Assembly: GCF_019656335.1 (NCBI RefSeq)
Contig: NZ_BPLZ01000001.1
Span: 62,001-126,000 of the forward strand
Direction: 5' to 3'
DNA from: Pseudomonas sp. NCCP-436
GTDB lineage: Bacteria; Pseudomonadota; Gammaproteobacteria; Pseudomonadales; Pseudomonadaceae
Length of the DNA stretch: 64,000 bases
In this document: in pieces, positions 39,938 to 48,583 of the stretch
Layout of the letters: every line of letters starts with the position of its first letter
Numbering within the stretch: position 1 is the first letter of the stretch
Notes under the pieces: generated by a model
Database searches by the model: none
What the model saw: only the letters and a program-made list of their open reading frames with translations
What the model was told of the DNA's origin: nothing
Made by a program: the position numbers and the translations under genes

Positions 39938-41128
39938 ATGTCCGAAATCGTCGTCAACCTCCCCTTCAGCCGGGAGGAATATGCCCAGCGTCTGGCCAAG
40001 ACGCGCAGCGCCATGCAGGCCAGGGGCATCGAGCTGCTGATCGTCACCGACCCGTCCAACATGGCCTGGCTCACCGGCTATGACGGCTGGTCGTTCTACG
40101 TGCACCAGTGCGTGCTGCTGGCGCTCGATGGCGAGCCGGTCTGGTATGGCCGTGGTCAGGACGCCAACGGTGCCAAGCGCACGGTGTTCATGCAGCAGAG
40201 CAACATCGTCGGTTATCCCGACCACTACGTGCAGTCCACCGAGCGCCACCCGATGGACTACCTGTCCAGGGAGGTCATCACCGCGCGTGGCTGGGACAGG
40301 CTGACCATCGGCGTCGAGCTGGACAACTACTACTTCAGCGCCGCTGCCTACGCCTCGCTGCAGCGCAACCTGCCCAACGCCCGTTTCGTCGACTCCACCG
40401 CGCTGGTCAACTGGCAGCGGGCGATCAAGTCGCCCACCGAGATCGGCTACATGCGCATCGCGGCGAAGATCGTCGAGCAGATGCATGCGGCGATCTTCGA
40501 CAAGATCGAGCCGGGCCTGCGCAAGAACGAGCTGGTGGCCGAGATCTACCGCACCGGCATCCTCGGTGCCGACGGTCATGGTGGTGACTACCCGGCCATC
40601 GTGCCGTTGCTGCCCACCGGCGCCGATGCCAGCGCGCCGCACCTGACCTGGGACGACTCGCCGATGATCAGCGGCGCCGGCACCTTCTTCGAGATCGCCG
40701 GCTGCTACAAGCGCTATCACTGCCCGCTGTCGCGCACCATCTACCTGGGCAAGCCGCCACAGCATTTCCTCGACGGCGAGAAGGCCGTGGTCGAAGGCAT
40801 CGCCGCCGGCCTGGAGGCCGCCAAGCCGGGCAATACCACCGGCGATATCGCCCGCGCCTTCTTCAAGGTGCTGGAGAAGTTCGGCATCCACAAGGACAGC
40901 CGCTGCGGCTACCCCATCGGTATCAGCTACCCGCCAGACTGGGGCGAGCGCACCATGAGCCTGCGCCCGAGCGATGAAAGCGTGCTGCAACCGGGGATGA
41001 CCTTCCACTTCATGCCCGGCCTGTGGCTGGACGACTGGGGCCTGGAAATCACCGAGTCGATTCTGATCACCGACAGCGGCGTGGAAACCTTCTGCGATGT
41101 GCCGCGCAAGCTGTTCGTGAAGGACTGA
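39938..41128 (+). CDS. eutD: ectoine hydrolase (EutD/DoeA)
   Basis: A 396-residue protein of the M24 creatinase/prolidase-like fold. The N-terminal domain has MAWLTGYDGWSFYVHQC and the C-terminal pita-bread domain has HGGDYPAIVPLLPTG and HFMPGLWLDDWGLEIT. EutD opens the pyrimidine ring of ectoine to N-acetyl-diaminobutyrate. It has a good GAGGG-type ribosome site and is followed 4 bp later by eutE. The length equals that of characterised DoeA enzymes (about 400). Confidence 0.92.
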   Translation: MSEIVVNLPFSREEYAQRLAKTRSAMQARGIELLIVTDPSNMAWLTGYDGWSFYVHQCVLLALDGEPVWYGRGQDANGAKRTVFMQQSNIVGYPDHYVQSTERHPMDYLSREVITARGWDRLTIGVELDNYYFSAAAYASLQRNLPNARFVDSTALVNWQRAIKSPTEIGYMRIAAKIVEQMHAAIFDKIEPGLRKNELVAEIYRTGILGADGHGGDYPAIVPLLPTGADASAPHLTWDDSPMISGAGTFFEIAGCYKRYHCPLSRTIYLGKPPQHFLDGEKAVVEGIAAGLEAAKPGNTTGDIARAFFKVLEKFGIHKDSRCGYPIGISYPPDWGERTMSLRPSDESVLQPGMTFHFMPGLWLDDWGLEITESILITDSGVETFCDVPRKLFVKD

Positions 41129-41132
41129 CGCC

Positions 41133-42137
41133 ATGACCGACGTTCTGCGCGACAACCCCATCAGCCCCACGGTCGATTTCGACCGTGACGGCGTACAGCA
41201 CGGCTTTCTCAAGCTGCCCTATTCCCGCGACGATTCGGCCTGGGGCGCGGTGATGATTCCGGTTACCGTGGTGAAGAACGGCAGCGGCCCCACCGCCCTG
41301 CTTACCGGCGGCAACCATGGTGACGAGTACGAAGGCCCGCTGGCGTTGAGCAAGCTGGCCCAGCGCCTGCGCGCCGAGGACGTCACTGGCCGCGTGATCA
41401 TCGTGCCGTTCATGAACACTCCGGCGGTGCAGGCCGGCACCCGCACCTCGCCCATCGACAAGGGCAACCTCAACCGCAGCTTCCCCGGCAAGCCGGATGG
41501 CACGGTGACGCAGAAGATCGCCGACTACTTTCAGCGCACCCTGCTGCCGCTGGCCGATGTGGTGCTGGATATCCACTCCGGCGGCAAGACCCTGGATTTT
41601 CTGCCCTTCGCCGCCTGCCACGTGTTGCCGGACAAGGATCAGGACGCCGCCTGCGCCGCCGGCATGCGCGCCTTCGCCGCGCCCTACTGCATGCGCATGC
41701 TGGAGCTGGATGCGGTGGGCATGTACGACACCGCCGCCGAGGAGCAGGGCAAGGTGTTCGTCACCACCGAGCTGGGTGGCGGCGGCAGCAGCACGGCGAA
41801 AAGCCTGGCCATCGCCGAGCGTGGCGTGCGCAACCTGCTGATCCACTTCGGCCTGCTGCAGGGCGAAATCGAGGCCGGCGAGTCGGTGATGCTGGACATG
41901 CCCGATGGCGACTGCTTCGTCGCCAGCGAAGACGATGGCCTGCTGGAGATGTGCCGCGACCTCGGCGAGACGGTGGAAAAGGGCGAGGTGATCGCCCGGG
42001 TACACAGCGTGCGCCGCACCGGCGAGCCGGCCCGGGAATACCGCGCCAGACGCAGCGGCCTGCTCGCTGCCCGGCATTTCCCCGGGCTGGTGAAAAGTGG
42101 CGATACCCTCGCGGTGGTCGCCGACGTGGTGGGCTGA
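41133..42137 (+). CDS. eutE: N-alpha-acetyl-L-2,4-diaminobutyrate deacetylase (EutE/DoeB)
   Basis: A 334-residue zinc deacylase of the succinylglutamate desuccinylase/aspartoacylase family. Metal ligands are in TGGNHGDEYEGP (HxxE) near residue 60 and VVLDIHSGGKTLDF near residue 150. TELGGGGSS carries the catalytic glutamate. It removes acetate from N-acetyl-diaminobutyrate to give 2,4-diaminobutyrate. It is 4 bp after eutD and 11 bp before doeX, so the three are co-transcribed. Confidence 0.92.
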   Translation: MTDVLRDNPISPTVDFDRDGVQHGFLKLPYSRDDSAWGAVMIPVTVVKNGSGPTALLTGGNHGDEYEGPLALSKLAQRLRAEDVTGRVIIVPFMNTPAVQAGTRTSPIDKGNLNRSFPGKPDGTVTQKIADYFQRTLLPLADVVLDIHSGGKTLDFLPFAACHVLPDKDQDAACAAGMRAFAAPYCMRMLELDAVGMYDTAAEEQGKVFVTTELGGGGSSTAKSLAIAERGVRNLLIHFGLLQGEIEAGESVMLDMPDGDCFVASEDDGLLEMCRDLGETVEKGEVIARVHSVRRTGEPAREYRARRSGLLAARHFPGLVKSGDTLAVVADVVG

Positions 42138-42148
42138 GAGGAGCGCGC

Positions 42149-42625
42149 ATGCACAAGCTCGACCGCTATGACCTGAAGATCCTGCGCATCCTTTCCGAGG
42201 ATGGGCGGATCACCAAGTCGGCCCTGGCCGAGGCGATCAACCTCTCGGTGACGCCGGCCTGGGAGCGGGTGCGCAAGCTGGAAGGCGCCGGGCTGATCAA
42301 GGGCTATCGTGCGCAGATCGACTGGGCGGCGCTGTTCAGGAGCCAGCAGGTGCTGGTGGAAATCACCCTGGCGCGGCACACCGCCCAGGACATGCGCCGC
42401 TTCGAGCAGCGCCTGGCCGAGGTGCCGGAGGTGGGCTTCTGCTACGCCACCGGCGGCGGCGTCGACTACATCGCCATGATCCGCGCCCGCGACATCGACC
42501 ACTACCAGCGTTTCGTCGACCAGCTGCTGCTGGAAGACCTGGGCATCGAGCGCTACTTCACCTACATCGTCACCAAGACCATCAAGGCGGACGCCTCGGG
42601 CGCGCCCACTGAGTTGGACGACTAG
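42149..42625 (+). CDS. doeX: Lrp/AsnC-family regulator DoeX
   Basis: 158 residues from MHKLDRYDLKILRILSEDG with ribosome site GAGAGGAGC. It has an N-terminal winged HTH (LSVTPAWERVRKLEGAGLI) and a C-terminal RAM ligand-binding domain. In ectoine loci an AsnC-type regulator (DoeX/AsnC) follows doeB/eutE and is thought to sense ectoine breakdown products. Its stop overlaps the convergent binding-protein stop by 4 bp (CTAG). Confidence 0.9.
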   Translation: MHKLDRYDLKILRILSEDGRITKSALAEAINLSVTPAWERVRKLEGAGLIKGYRAQIDWAALFRSQQVLVEITLARHTAQDMRRFEQRLAEVPEVGFCYATGGGVDYIAMIRARDIDHYQRFVDQLLLEDLGIERYFTYIVTKTIKADASGAPTELDD

Positions 42626-43548
42626 AGCTTCGCTTTAACCGCCGCCAGCCCTTCACCGCCATCACGGGTTTTCACGCCCTCCAGCCAGCCGTCGAGCACC
42701 GCGGGATTGGCCTTTACCCAGCTCCTGATCGCCGTGGCATTGGCGACGCGGCGGTTGAGCACTTCGTCCATGATGGTGTTCTCCATCTCCTGGGTGAACT
42801 TCAGGTTGCTCAGCAGCTTGCCCACGTTCGGGCATTCGGCCACATAACCCTTGCGCGCCAGGGTGTTGACCGAGCCGGTGCTGCCAAAGAATTTCTCGCC
42901 GCCCTTGAGGTACTGCATATCGAACTGCACGTTCATCGGGTGCGGCGTCCAGCCGAGGAACACCACGAACTCGTCGCGCTTCACCGCCCGCCCGACCTGC
43001 ACCAGCATCGCCTGCTCGCTGGATTCCACCAGTTGCCAGTCGCCCAGGCCGAACTCGTTACCTTCGATCATCTGGCGGATGTAGTCGTTGGCCGGCGAGC
43101 CGGAGCCGATGCCGTAGATCTTCCTGCCGAACTGGTCGGCGAATCTGGCCAGATCGCTGAAGTCCTTCACGCCGGCTTCGTGGACGTAGGTTGGCACGGC
43201 CAGGGTGTATTCGGTGCCGCCGAGGTTTTCCACCACCTTGTCGACCTGGCCGCTTTCCACGTAGCGCTCATAGTCGTGCTGGCCGGCCGGCATCCAGTTG
43301 CCGAGGAACACGTCCACCTGGCCCTTCTGCAGCCCGGCGAAGATGATCGGCACTGCCAGCGTGCGGGTCTGCGGTTTGTAGCCGAGGCTGTCGAGCAGCA
43401 GGCTGGCGATACCGTTGGTCACGGCGATATCGCTCCAGCCCGGGTCGGCGAGGGTCACGGTGGAGCAGTTGGCACTTTCGGTTTGCGCCTGGGCGCCGCA
43501 GGTGAAGGCCAGCAGCGAGGCGCCAATCAGGATGGCTTTGAGCGTCAT
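42622..43548 (-). CDS. choline/betaine-type ABC transporter substrate-binding protein
   Basis: 308 residues with a clear signal peptide (ILIGASLLAFTCGAQAQ, cleaved near residue 22). OpuAC/ChoX-type fold with all expected aromatic cage positions: W in DPGWSDIAV, W in VFLGNWMPAG, Y in GGTEYTLAVP and W in VVFLGWTPHP. It should bind choline, glycine betaine or a related quaternary amine in the periplasm. No permease or ATPase is adjacent, so it is an orphan binding protein, as in other Pseudomonas that share one core transporter. Confidence 0.9.
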   Translation of the reverse strand: MTLKAILIGASLLAFTCGAQAQTESANCSTVTLADPGWSDIAVTNGIASLLLDSLGYKPQTRTLAVPIIFAGLQKGQVDVFLGNWMPAGQHDYERYVESGQVDKVVENLGGTEYTLAVPTYVHEAGVKDFSDLARFADQFGRKIYGIGSGSPANDYIRQMIEGNEFGLGDWQLVESSEQAMLVQVGRAVKRDEFVVFLGWTPHPMNVQFDMQYLKGGEKFFGSTGSVNTLARKGYVAECPNVGKLLSNLKFTQEMENTIMDEVLNRRVANATAIRSWVKANPAVLDGWLEGVKTRDGGEGLAAVKAKL

Positions 43549-43787
43549 GAGTGAATCCTTTCAGGTGAGTCGCGCCCTGACCTTAACGGGCGAGAGCGCA
43601 CGGCTCAACCACCGGCTCGCGATTGGACGCGATCGAGCGGAAACAAGAAGGATCAGCGGCCAACCGTTCGTCGAGTCTTCTGCCACGAAAGTGAACCAGG
43701 GGCTTGCCCGGGCTGTCCCTCACCGGGACGGGCAGGAGGCTGGTTTTCGATGCAATGCCTTGATTCGGAAGGTCCTCCGCGCAAGGT

Positions 43788-44315
43788 GTGTCACCAGGGT
43801 CACTGAGTTTGAAGAAGTTTTTCACGTCATTTTTTCTGGGGGGCGCTCTTTTACTGGGGATTTGTACCCAGGCCTCCGCCACCTTTCGCATTCACACCAT
43901 CCCGGCTGCCCCGCAAGCGGCCGAGCAGAAACCGGCCCGCGAGGTGATCGACCGCGCCCTCGGTGCCCTGGGGACACCTTATCGCTGGGGCGGCACCAGC
44001 CCTCGCCAGGGCTTCGACTGCAGCGGTCTGGTGCAATACGCATTCAAGACCCAGGACGACCTCGAACTGCCGCGTACTTCCAGAGACCTGGCGCGGCTGG
44101 ATGCGCCCACAGTGAGGCGCAGCGATCTGCAGCCGGGCGACCTGCTGTTTTTCCGCATTCGCAGCGGTTCGGTGGATCACGTGGCCATCTACATCGGCGA
44201 GGGACGTTTCGTCCATGCACCGCGGCGCGGCACCAGGGTGCGCATCGACCGTCTCAACGATACCTACTGGCAGCGCCATTTCCAGTTGGCCAAGCGCGTC
44301 GTGCCGACGGCCTGA
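43788..44315 (+). CDS. secreted NlpC/P60 peptidoglycan endopeptidase
   Basis: 175 residues from the GTG at 43788. A TTG at 43809 starting LKKFFTSFFLGGALLLG is an equally likely start and gives a typical signal peptide ending near QASA. The NlpC/P60 catalytic Cys lies in GFDCSGLVQYAF, the His in SVDHVAIYIGEGRFVHAP. It cleaves peptide stems of peptidoglycan. Its stop abuts the convergent GNAT stop (TGATCA). No partner gene is nearby. About 239 bp before it (43549-43787) shows no gene. Confidence 0.9.
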   Translation: MSPGSLSLKKFFTSFFLGGALLLGICTQASATFRIHTIPAAPQAAEQKPAREVIDRALGALGTPYRWGGTSPRQGFDCSGLVQYAFKTQDDLELPRTSRDLARLDAPTVRRSDLQPGDLLFFRIRSGSVDHVAIYIGEGRFVHAPRRGTRVRIDRLNDTYWQRHFQLAKRVVPTA

Positions 44316-44987
44316 TCAGGTCCTGAAGGTTTCCAGGCGCTGTTTCTGCTGGCCGTCGGCGGCAAAGTTGTCGGCTGCCAGCCAGCGCTCGAAGGCCTCT
44401 CGGCGCACGGCCCATTCACCGTCGATGATGGCGAACCAGGCGGTGTCGCGGTTTCTGCCCTTGCGCACCATGTGCTGGCGAAAGAGCCCTTCGTGGACGA
44501 AGCCGAAGCGCTCGGCGGCGCGCCTGGAACGCGCGTTGGCGTTGTCGCACTTCCACTCCAGGCGGCGATAGCCGAGATCGTCGAAGGCGTGGCGGGCCAG
44601 CAGGTAAACCGCCTCGGTCGCGCCAGGTGTGCGCTGCATCGACGCCCCGAAGACCACGTGGCCGATCTCGATGCTACCGTCCTGCGGGGTGATGCGCAGG
44701 TAACTGAACAGCCCCAGGGCGCGCCCCGAGCCCTGCTCCAGCACCGTGTAGAACAGTGGATCGCGGCTGCCGGCATTTTTGGTGAGCCAGGCATCGAATG
44801 CGCCGCGTTCGTTGAACGGGCCATAGGGCAAATAGTCCCACAGCGCCGGGTCCGGCCCCTGCAGAGCGGCCCACAGATCATCGCCGTGGCGTGTGGCGTC
44901 GAGTGCCTCCAGACGTACGAAACGGCCCGGCAGCGTACGCTGATCCGGCGTCGGGCGAGGTTGCCAGTGGCTGAGGTCCCGGGTCAT
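44316..44987 (-). CDS. GNAT acetyltransferase, RimJ/RimL type
   Basis: 223 residues from MTRDLSHWQPRPTPDQRTL. RimJ/RimL-like layout: GRFVRLEALDATRHGDDLW at the N-terminus, then EAVYLLARHAFDDLGYRRLEWK and NARSRRAAERFGFVHEGLFRQ around the acetyl-CoA site. The substrate is probably a protein N-terminus or small amine. The start codon shares one base with the stop of the upstream GNAT gene (TGATG), so they are coupled. Confidence 0.88.
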   Translation of the reverse strand: MTRDLSHWQPRPTPDQRTLPGRFVRLEALDATRHGDDLWAALQGPDPALWDYLPYGPFNERGAFDAWLTKNAGSRDPLFYTVLEQGSGRALGLFSYLRITPQDGSIEIGHVVFGASMQRTPGATEAVYLLARHAFDDLGYRRLEWKCDNANARSRRAAERFGFVHEGLFRQHMVRKGRNRDTAWFAIIDGEWAVRREAFERWLAADNFAADGQQKQRLETFRT

Positions 44988-45427
44988 CAAAACAGCTTCC
45001 TGTACTGGATGAAGCCGGAGCGATCGGCAATACGGTCGTAGAGCTGGCGCCCGCGGTAGTTGGCTTCCTGAGTCAGCCAGTGCACGCGGCTGGCGCCGGC
45101 TGCCCGGGCCTGTGCATAGACATGTTCGATCAGCGCAGCACCGATGCCGCTGCCGCGAGTGTTTTCGGCCACGTACAGATCCTGCAGGTAGCAGTAGTCG
45201 CCCTCGGTCCAGCAACTGCGGTGGTAGATGAAATGCACCAGGCCGACGGCCTGGCCATCGAGCCAGGCGAGCGCGGCATGCATGGGTTCGGCCGGGTCGA
45301 GAAAGCGCTGCCAGGTCAGTGCGCTGGCCGCAGCGGGGATCTCGGTCTGGTAGAAGCGCTGGTAGCCGTGCCACAGCGGCAGCCAGGCAGCGTGGTCATC
45401 GGTGCCGATAGGGCGGATTTCGAGCAT
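44987..45427 (-). CDS. GNAT N-acetyltransferase
   Basis: 146 residues from MLEIRPIGTDDHAAWLPLW. The acetyl-CoA motif DLYVAENTRGSGIGAALIEH (shown here as ENTRGSGIGAALIEH) lies near residue 85, and the C-terminal NYRGRQLYDRIADRSGFIQY is typical. Substrate unknown. It sits between a PaiB-like protein (13 bp upstream) and a RimJ-type GNAT, forming a three-gene minus-strand operon that resembles polyamine- or amine-detoxification modules. Confidence 0.88.
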   Translation of the reverse strand: MLEIRPIGTDDHAAWLPLWHGYQRFYQTEIPAAASALTWQRFLDPAEPMHAALAWLDGQAVGLVHFIYHRSCWTEGDYCYLQDLYVAENTRGSGIGAALIEHVYAQARAAGASRVHWLTQEANYRGRQLYDRIADRSGFIQYRKLF

Positions 45428-45440
45428 GGCGGTGTTCCTC

Positions 45441-46073
45441 TCAGTCCAGGGTGGACATACGGGCGGCAAGTTCGTGGTTGCGCGGGCTGGGTGAGGCGCT
45501 CAGCCCGGCACGCACGCCTGCCTGGTCGGCAGCCGAGCGGTTCTGGCCGAGCTTCCACTTGCCCTGCAGACGACGGATCGGCAGTGCGAAACCGACGATG
45601 GCGCGGAGCATGGTGTCGAGGTATTCGCGTGGTGCATCGCTAACCGCCCAGGGCTGCGCCTGCTGACGCTCGTGGCGGTCGCTGAGACGGCTGACCAGCT
45701 GCAGCAGGCGTTCGGGCTCATCGAACACTTCGGCCTGGCCCCAGGCGTGCACGGCGATGTAGTTCCAGGTCGGCACCACCTTGCCGTGCTCGGCCTTGGC
45801 CGGATACCAGCCCGGGTGGACGTAGGCGTCCGGGCCGTTGAACACCACCAGCGCTTCGGCGCCGCTGGCGAGGTCGCGCCAGTGCGGGTTGGCGCGGGCG
45901 AAATGGCCGTACAGAGTGCCGAACTCACCCTCGCCCGGCTCCAGCAGCAGCGGCAGATGGCTGGCCTGCAGGCCCTGTTCGCCAGAGCTGGTCAGCACGG
46001 CCAGGCCACTGGCATCGATCTGTGCATGGAGGGTGGCCAGGTCGTCCTGGCGGAATGCAGAGGGGCAATACAT
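45441..46073 (-). CDS. PaiB-like FMN-binding regulator
   Basis: 210 residues from MYCPSAFRQDDLATLHAQI. The PaiB/FMN-binding negative transcriptional regulator family is shown by HLPLLLEPG, GHFARANPHWRDL and PTWNYIAVHAWGQAEVFD. Its beta-barrel is of the flavin-reductase type. In Bacillus, PaiB works with the acetyltransferase PaiA. Here two GNAT genes follow in the same operon. It is divergent from a MocR-type regulator with a 76-bp gap. Confidence 0.87.
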   Translation of the reverse strand: MYCPSAFRQDDLATLHAQIDASGLAVLTSSGEQGLQASHLPLLLEPGEGEFGTLYGHFARANPHWRDLASGAEALVVFNGPDAYVHPGWYPAKAEHGKVVPTWNYIAVHAWGQAEVFDEPERLLQLVSRLSDRHERQQAQPWAVSDAPREYLDTMLRAIVGFALPIRRLQGKWKLGQNRSAADQAGVRAGLSASPSPRNHELAARMSTLD

Positions 46074-46149
46074 GGGCGTCTCCTGGTTTCGATGCGCCCA
46101 TGCTAGGCAGGATATTGGTTCCCTGTAAGATCCATTTACAGGCAGTTTC

Positions 46150-47622
46150 ATGGAGCCAATCATGCCCGCTACGCCACCCTTGCCGGTCGATCTGTCCGGT
46201 ATCCGCCTCGACCCTGCAGCCGGCCTGTCGCGCCAGCTCTATCAGGCGTTGCGCGAACGCATTCTCGATGGTCGCCTGCCGGGCAATACGCGTCTGCCGG
46301 CCAGTCGTGACCTGGCCAGGCAGTTGGCGATATCGCGCAATACCGTGACCCGTGCCTTCGACCAGTTGTACGCCGAGGGCTATGTCGAAGGTCGGGTGGG
46401 TGACGGCACCTATGTGGCCGATCTGGCCCTGGCGCGGCCGGTTGTGCCAGCCATACCCTGCGCACCGGATCCGGGTGCCTCGCTGCAGCGCCATTCTCTG
46501 CCCGCTCCGCTGACGGGGGCGCCGCGTGCCTTCCGTATCGGCGTGCCGGCTTTCGACCTGTTCCCCTTCGACACCTGGGCGCGCCTGCAGGCACGCTTCT
46601 GGCGTCGGCCCTCGCCTGAGCGCCTGGGCTATGGCGACCCGGCCGGCGATCGCACGCTGCGCGAACTGGTGGCCGCCTATCTGCGCAACGCCCGCGGGCT
46701 GGCCTGTGACCCGCGGCAGGTCGTGATCACCTGCGGCGCCCAGCAGGCGATCAGCCTCTGCGCGCAGTTGCTGGTGCAGCCAGGCGACCGGGTAGCGGTG
46801 GAAAACCCGGGCTATCGCGCCGCCGCTTACGCCTTTGCCGTGGCGGGCGCCGACCTGCGTGGCGTGCCGCTCGATGGCGAGGGCATGGAGACCACGGCGC
46901 TGGTAGCCATCGAGGGCTGTCGCCTGGCCTATGTGACGCCGTCGCACCAGTACCCGACCGGCGTCACCCTGTCGCTGGCGCGGCGCCTGGAGTTGCTGGA
47001 ATGGGCCGAGCGCCAGGACGGCTGGATCGTCGAGGACGACTACGATGGCGAATACCGCTACAGCGGCACGCCGCTGGCACCGCTGGCCGCGCTGGATCGT
47101 CAGGGTCGCGTGCTGTACGTCGGCACCTTCTGCAAGATCGCCTTCCCGGCGCTGCGCCTGGGCTATCTGGTGCTGCCGCCGGCACTGGCGGAGGCCTTTG
47201 CCCAGCGCCAGGCGCTGCAGATGCGTCATAGCGAGATCGGCACTCAGGCGGTGATGGCCGAGTTCATCGCCGCCGGGCATTTCCAGCGTCACGTGCGGCG
47301 CATGCGGCAGGCGGCACGACAGCGTCGCGATGCCCTGGTACGGGCCTGGCCGCAGACGCTGCCCGGCTGTGCGCCGCTGCCGTGTGTGGAGGCCGGGCTG
47401 CACCTGTGCGTACGGGTCGACAGCCTGGCCCGCGAGCGCGAACTGGTCAGTGCCGCGCGGGCAGCCGGAGTGGAGATGAACGCGCTCAGCGATTACTGGC
47501 TGGAGGACAGCGTCGAGCCTGGCGATGCCCGTGCCGGGCTGGTGCTGGGTTTCGCGGCAGTGCCCGAGGCGCAGATCGACGAAGCGGTGCGGGAGCTGCG
47601 GCGGGCCTGGCGTCTGTCGTAA
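46150..47622 (+). CDS. MocR/PdxR-like GntR-aminotransferase regulator
   Basis: 490 residues. The GntR winged helix has LPASRDLARQLAISRNTVTR near residue 55, and the aminotransferase-fold domain has VTPSHQYPTG, DDYDGEYRY and the PLP-lysine segment YVGTFCKIAFPALRLGYL. A second ATG is 4 codons in. It lies divergent from the PaiB-like/GNAT operon, which it probably controls, a common arrangement. It differs clearly from EnuR. Confidence 0.9.
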   Translation: MEPIMPATPPLPVDLSGIRLDPAAGLSRQLYQALRERILDGRLPGNTRLPASRDLARQLAISRNTVTRAFDQLYAEGYVEGRVGDGTYVADLALARPVVPAIPCAPDPGASLQRHSLPAPLTGAPRAFRIGVPAFDLFPFDTWARLQARFWRRPSPERLGYGDPAGDRTLRELVAAYLRNARGLACDPRQVVITCGAQQAISLCAQLLVQPGDRVAVENPGYRAAAYAFAVAGADLRGVPLDGEGMETTALVAIEGCRLAYVTPSHQYPTGVTLSLARRLELLEWAERQDGWIVEDDYDGEYRYSGTPLAPLAALDRQGRVLYVGTFCKIAFPALRLGYLVLPPALAEAFAQRQALQMRHSEIGTQAVMAEFIAAGHFQRHVRRMRQAARQRRDALVRAWPQTLPGCAPLPCVEAGLHLCVRVDSLARERELVSAARAAGVEMNALSDYWLEDSVEPGDARAGLVLGFAAVPEAQIDEAVRELRRAWRLS

Positions 47623-47755
47623 TGCTCGGCAAGCCAGGTGTCGGCGGCCATGCCCGCCTGATTCTTGCACGCGCGGGTAGCTTCGTCGGAAAACCTATCC
47701 CGAAAGTCAACAACAGGCTAGAATGCGCGCCGCTCGACGCCATATCGGCGGCGGC

Positions 47756-47789
47756 AGTGGGTTCCCTCACCCCACTCCATGAAAAAGGA
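47756..47789 (+). ncRNA. preQ1-I riboswitch-like element upstream of yhhQ
   Basis: Within 34 nt the sequence has a hairpin AGTGGG / CCCACT enclosing TTCCCTCAC, followed by a short linker and the A-rich tail AAAAAGGA. This order (GGGTTCC loop, ACCCC, A-rich tail ending in the Shine-Dalgarno) matches the compact H-type pseudoknot of preQ1-I riboswitches. The AAGGA tail is the ribosome site of yhhQ, 7-8 bases before its ATG, so ligand binding would hide it and shut translation. Confidence 0.82.
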
Positions 47790-47796
47790 CGCAGAC

Positions 47797-48450
47797 ATGA
47801 CCCTGATTCCCGCATCGGTCAGCCGCCCCGTGCTGGCCGGCCTGATCGCCTTCCACATCCTCATCATCATCGCCAGCAACTACCTGGTGCAGCTGCCGAT
47901 CACCCTGTTCGGCTGGCATACCACCTGGGGCGCGTTCAGTTTCCCGTTCATCTTCCTGGCCACCGACCTCACCGTGCGCCTGATCGGCAAGCATGCCGCG
48001 CGGGTGGTGATCGCCCGGGTCATGCTGCCGGCGCTGCTGGCTTCCTACGTGGTCTCGGTGCTGTTCCACGAGGGGGCTTTCGGCGGCCTGGCGTCGCTCG
48101 GCGAGTTCAACCTGTTCGTGTTCCGTATCGCCGTGGCCAGCTTCCTCGCCTATGCCTTCGGCCAGTTGCTCGATATTCAGGTGTTCGACCGCCTGCGTAC
48201 GATGCGCCAGTGGTGGATCGCCCCCACCGCCTCGACCATCCTCGGCAACCTGCTGGATACCTTCCTGTTCTTCTCGGTGGCCTTCTGGCGCAGCGACGAC
48301 CAGTTCATGGCCGTCAACTGGGTGGAAATCGCCACGGTGGACTACGTGATCAAGCTGGCCATCAGCCTGATGCTGTTCGTGCCGCTGTACGGCATGCTGC
48401 TCAGCGCCATCATCCGCGCCCTGCCGCAGCGACCGGTGACGGCCGCCTGA
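47797..48450 (+). CDS. yhhQ: queuosine precursor transporter (YhhQ/QPTR family)
   Basis: 217 residues from MTLIPASVSRPVLAGLIAF. An ATG 6 codons upstream lies inside the riboswitch-like element and was rejected. About six membrane helices, with the COG1738 signatures NYLVQLP, FIFLATDLTVRLIG and STILGNLLDTFLFFSVAFW. YhhQ imports preQ0/preQ1 for queuosine tRNA modification. The preQ1-I element upstream supports this function directly. Confidence 0.92.
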   Translation: MTLIPASVSRPVLAGLIAFHILIIIASNYLVQLPITLFGWHTTWGAFSFPFIFLATDLTVRLIGKHAARVVIARVMLPALLASYVVSVLFHEGAFGGLASLGEFNLFVFRIAVASFLAYAFGQLLDIQVFDRLRTMRQWWIAPTASTILGNLLDTFLFFSVAFWRSDDQFMAVNWVEIATVDYVIKLAISLMLFVPLYGMLLSAIIRALPQRPVTAA

Positions 48451-48583
48451 GGCGGCGGCAAAAACCTGCTGCCGACGGTCTTCGTACAGAAAAATCTGCG
48501 GTCACGCCGCTCCGGCTTGGAAAAAACGCCAAGCCGCCCTTCCCTAACATGTCTCCCATGCCCATCTGCCCGGAGACATCGCC

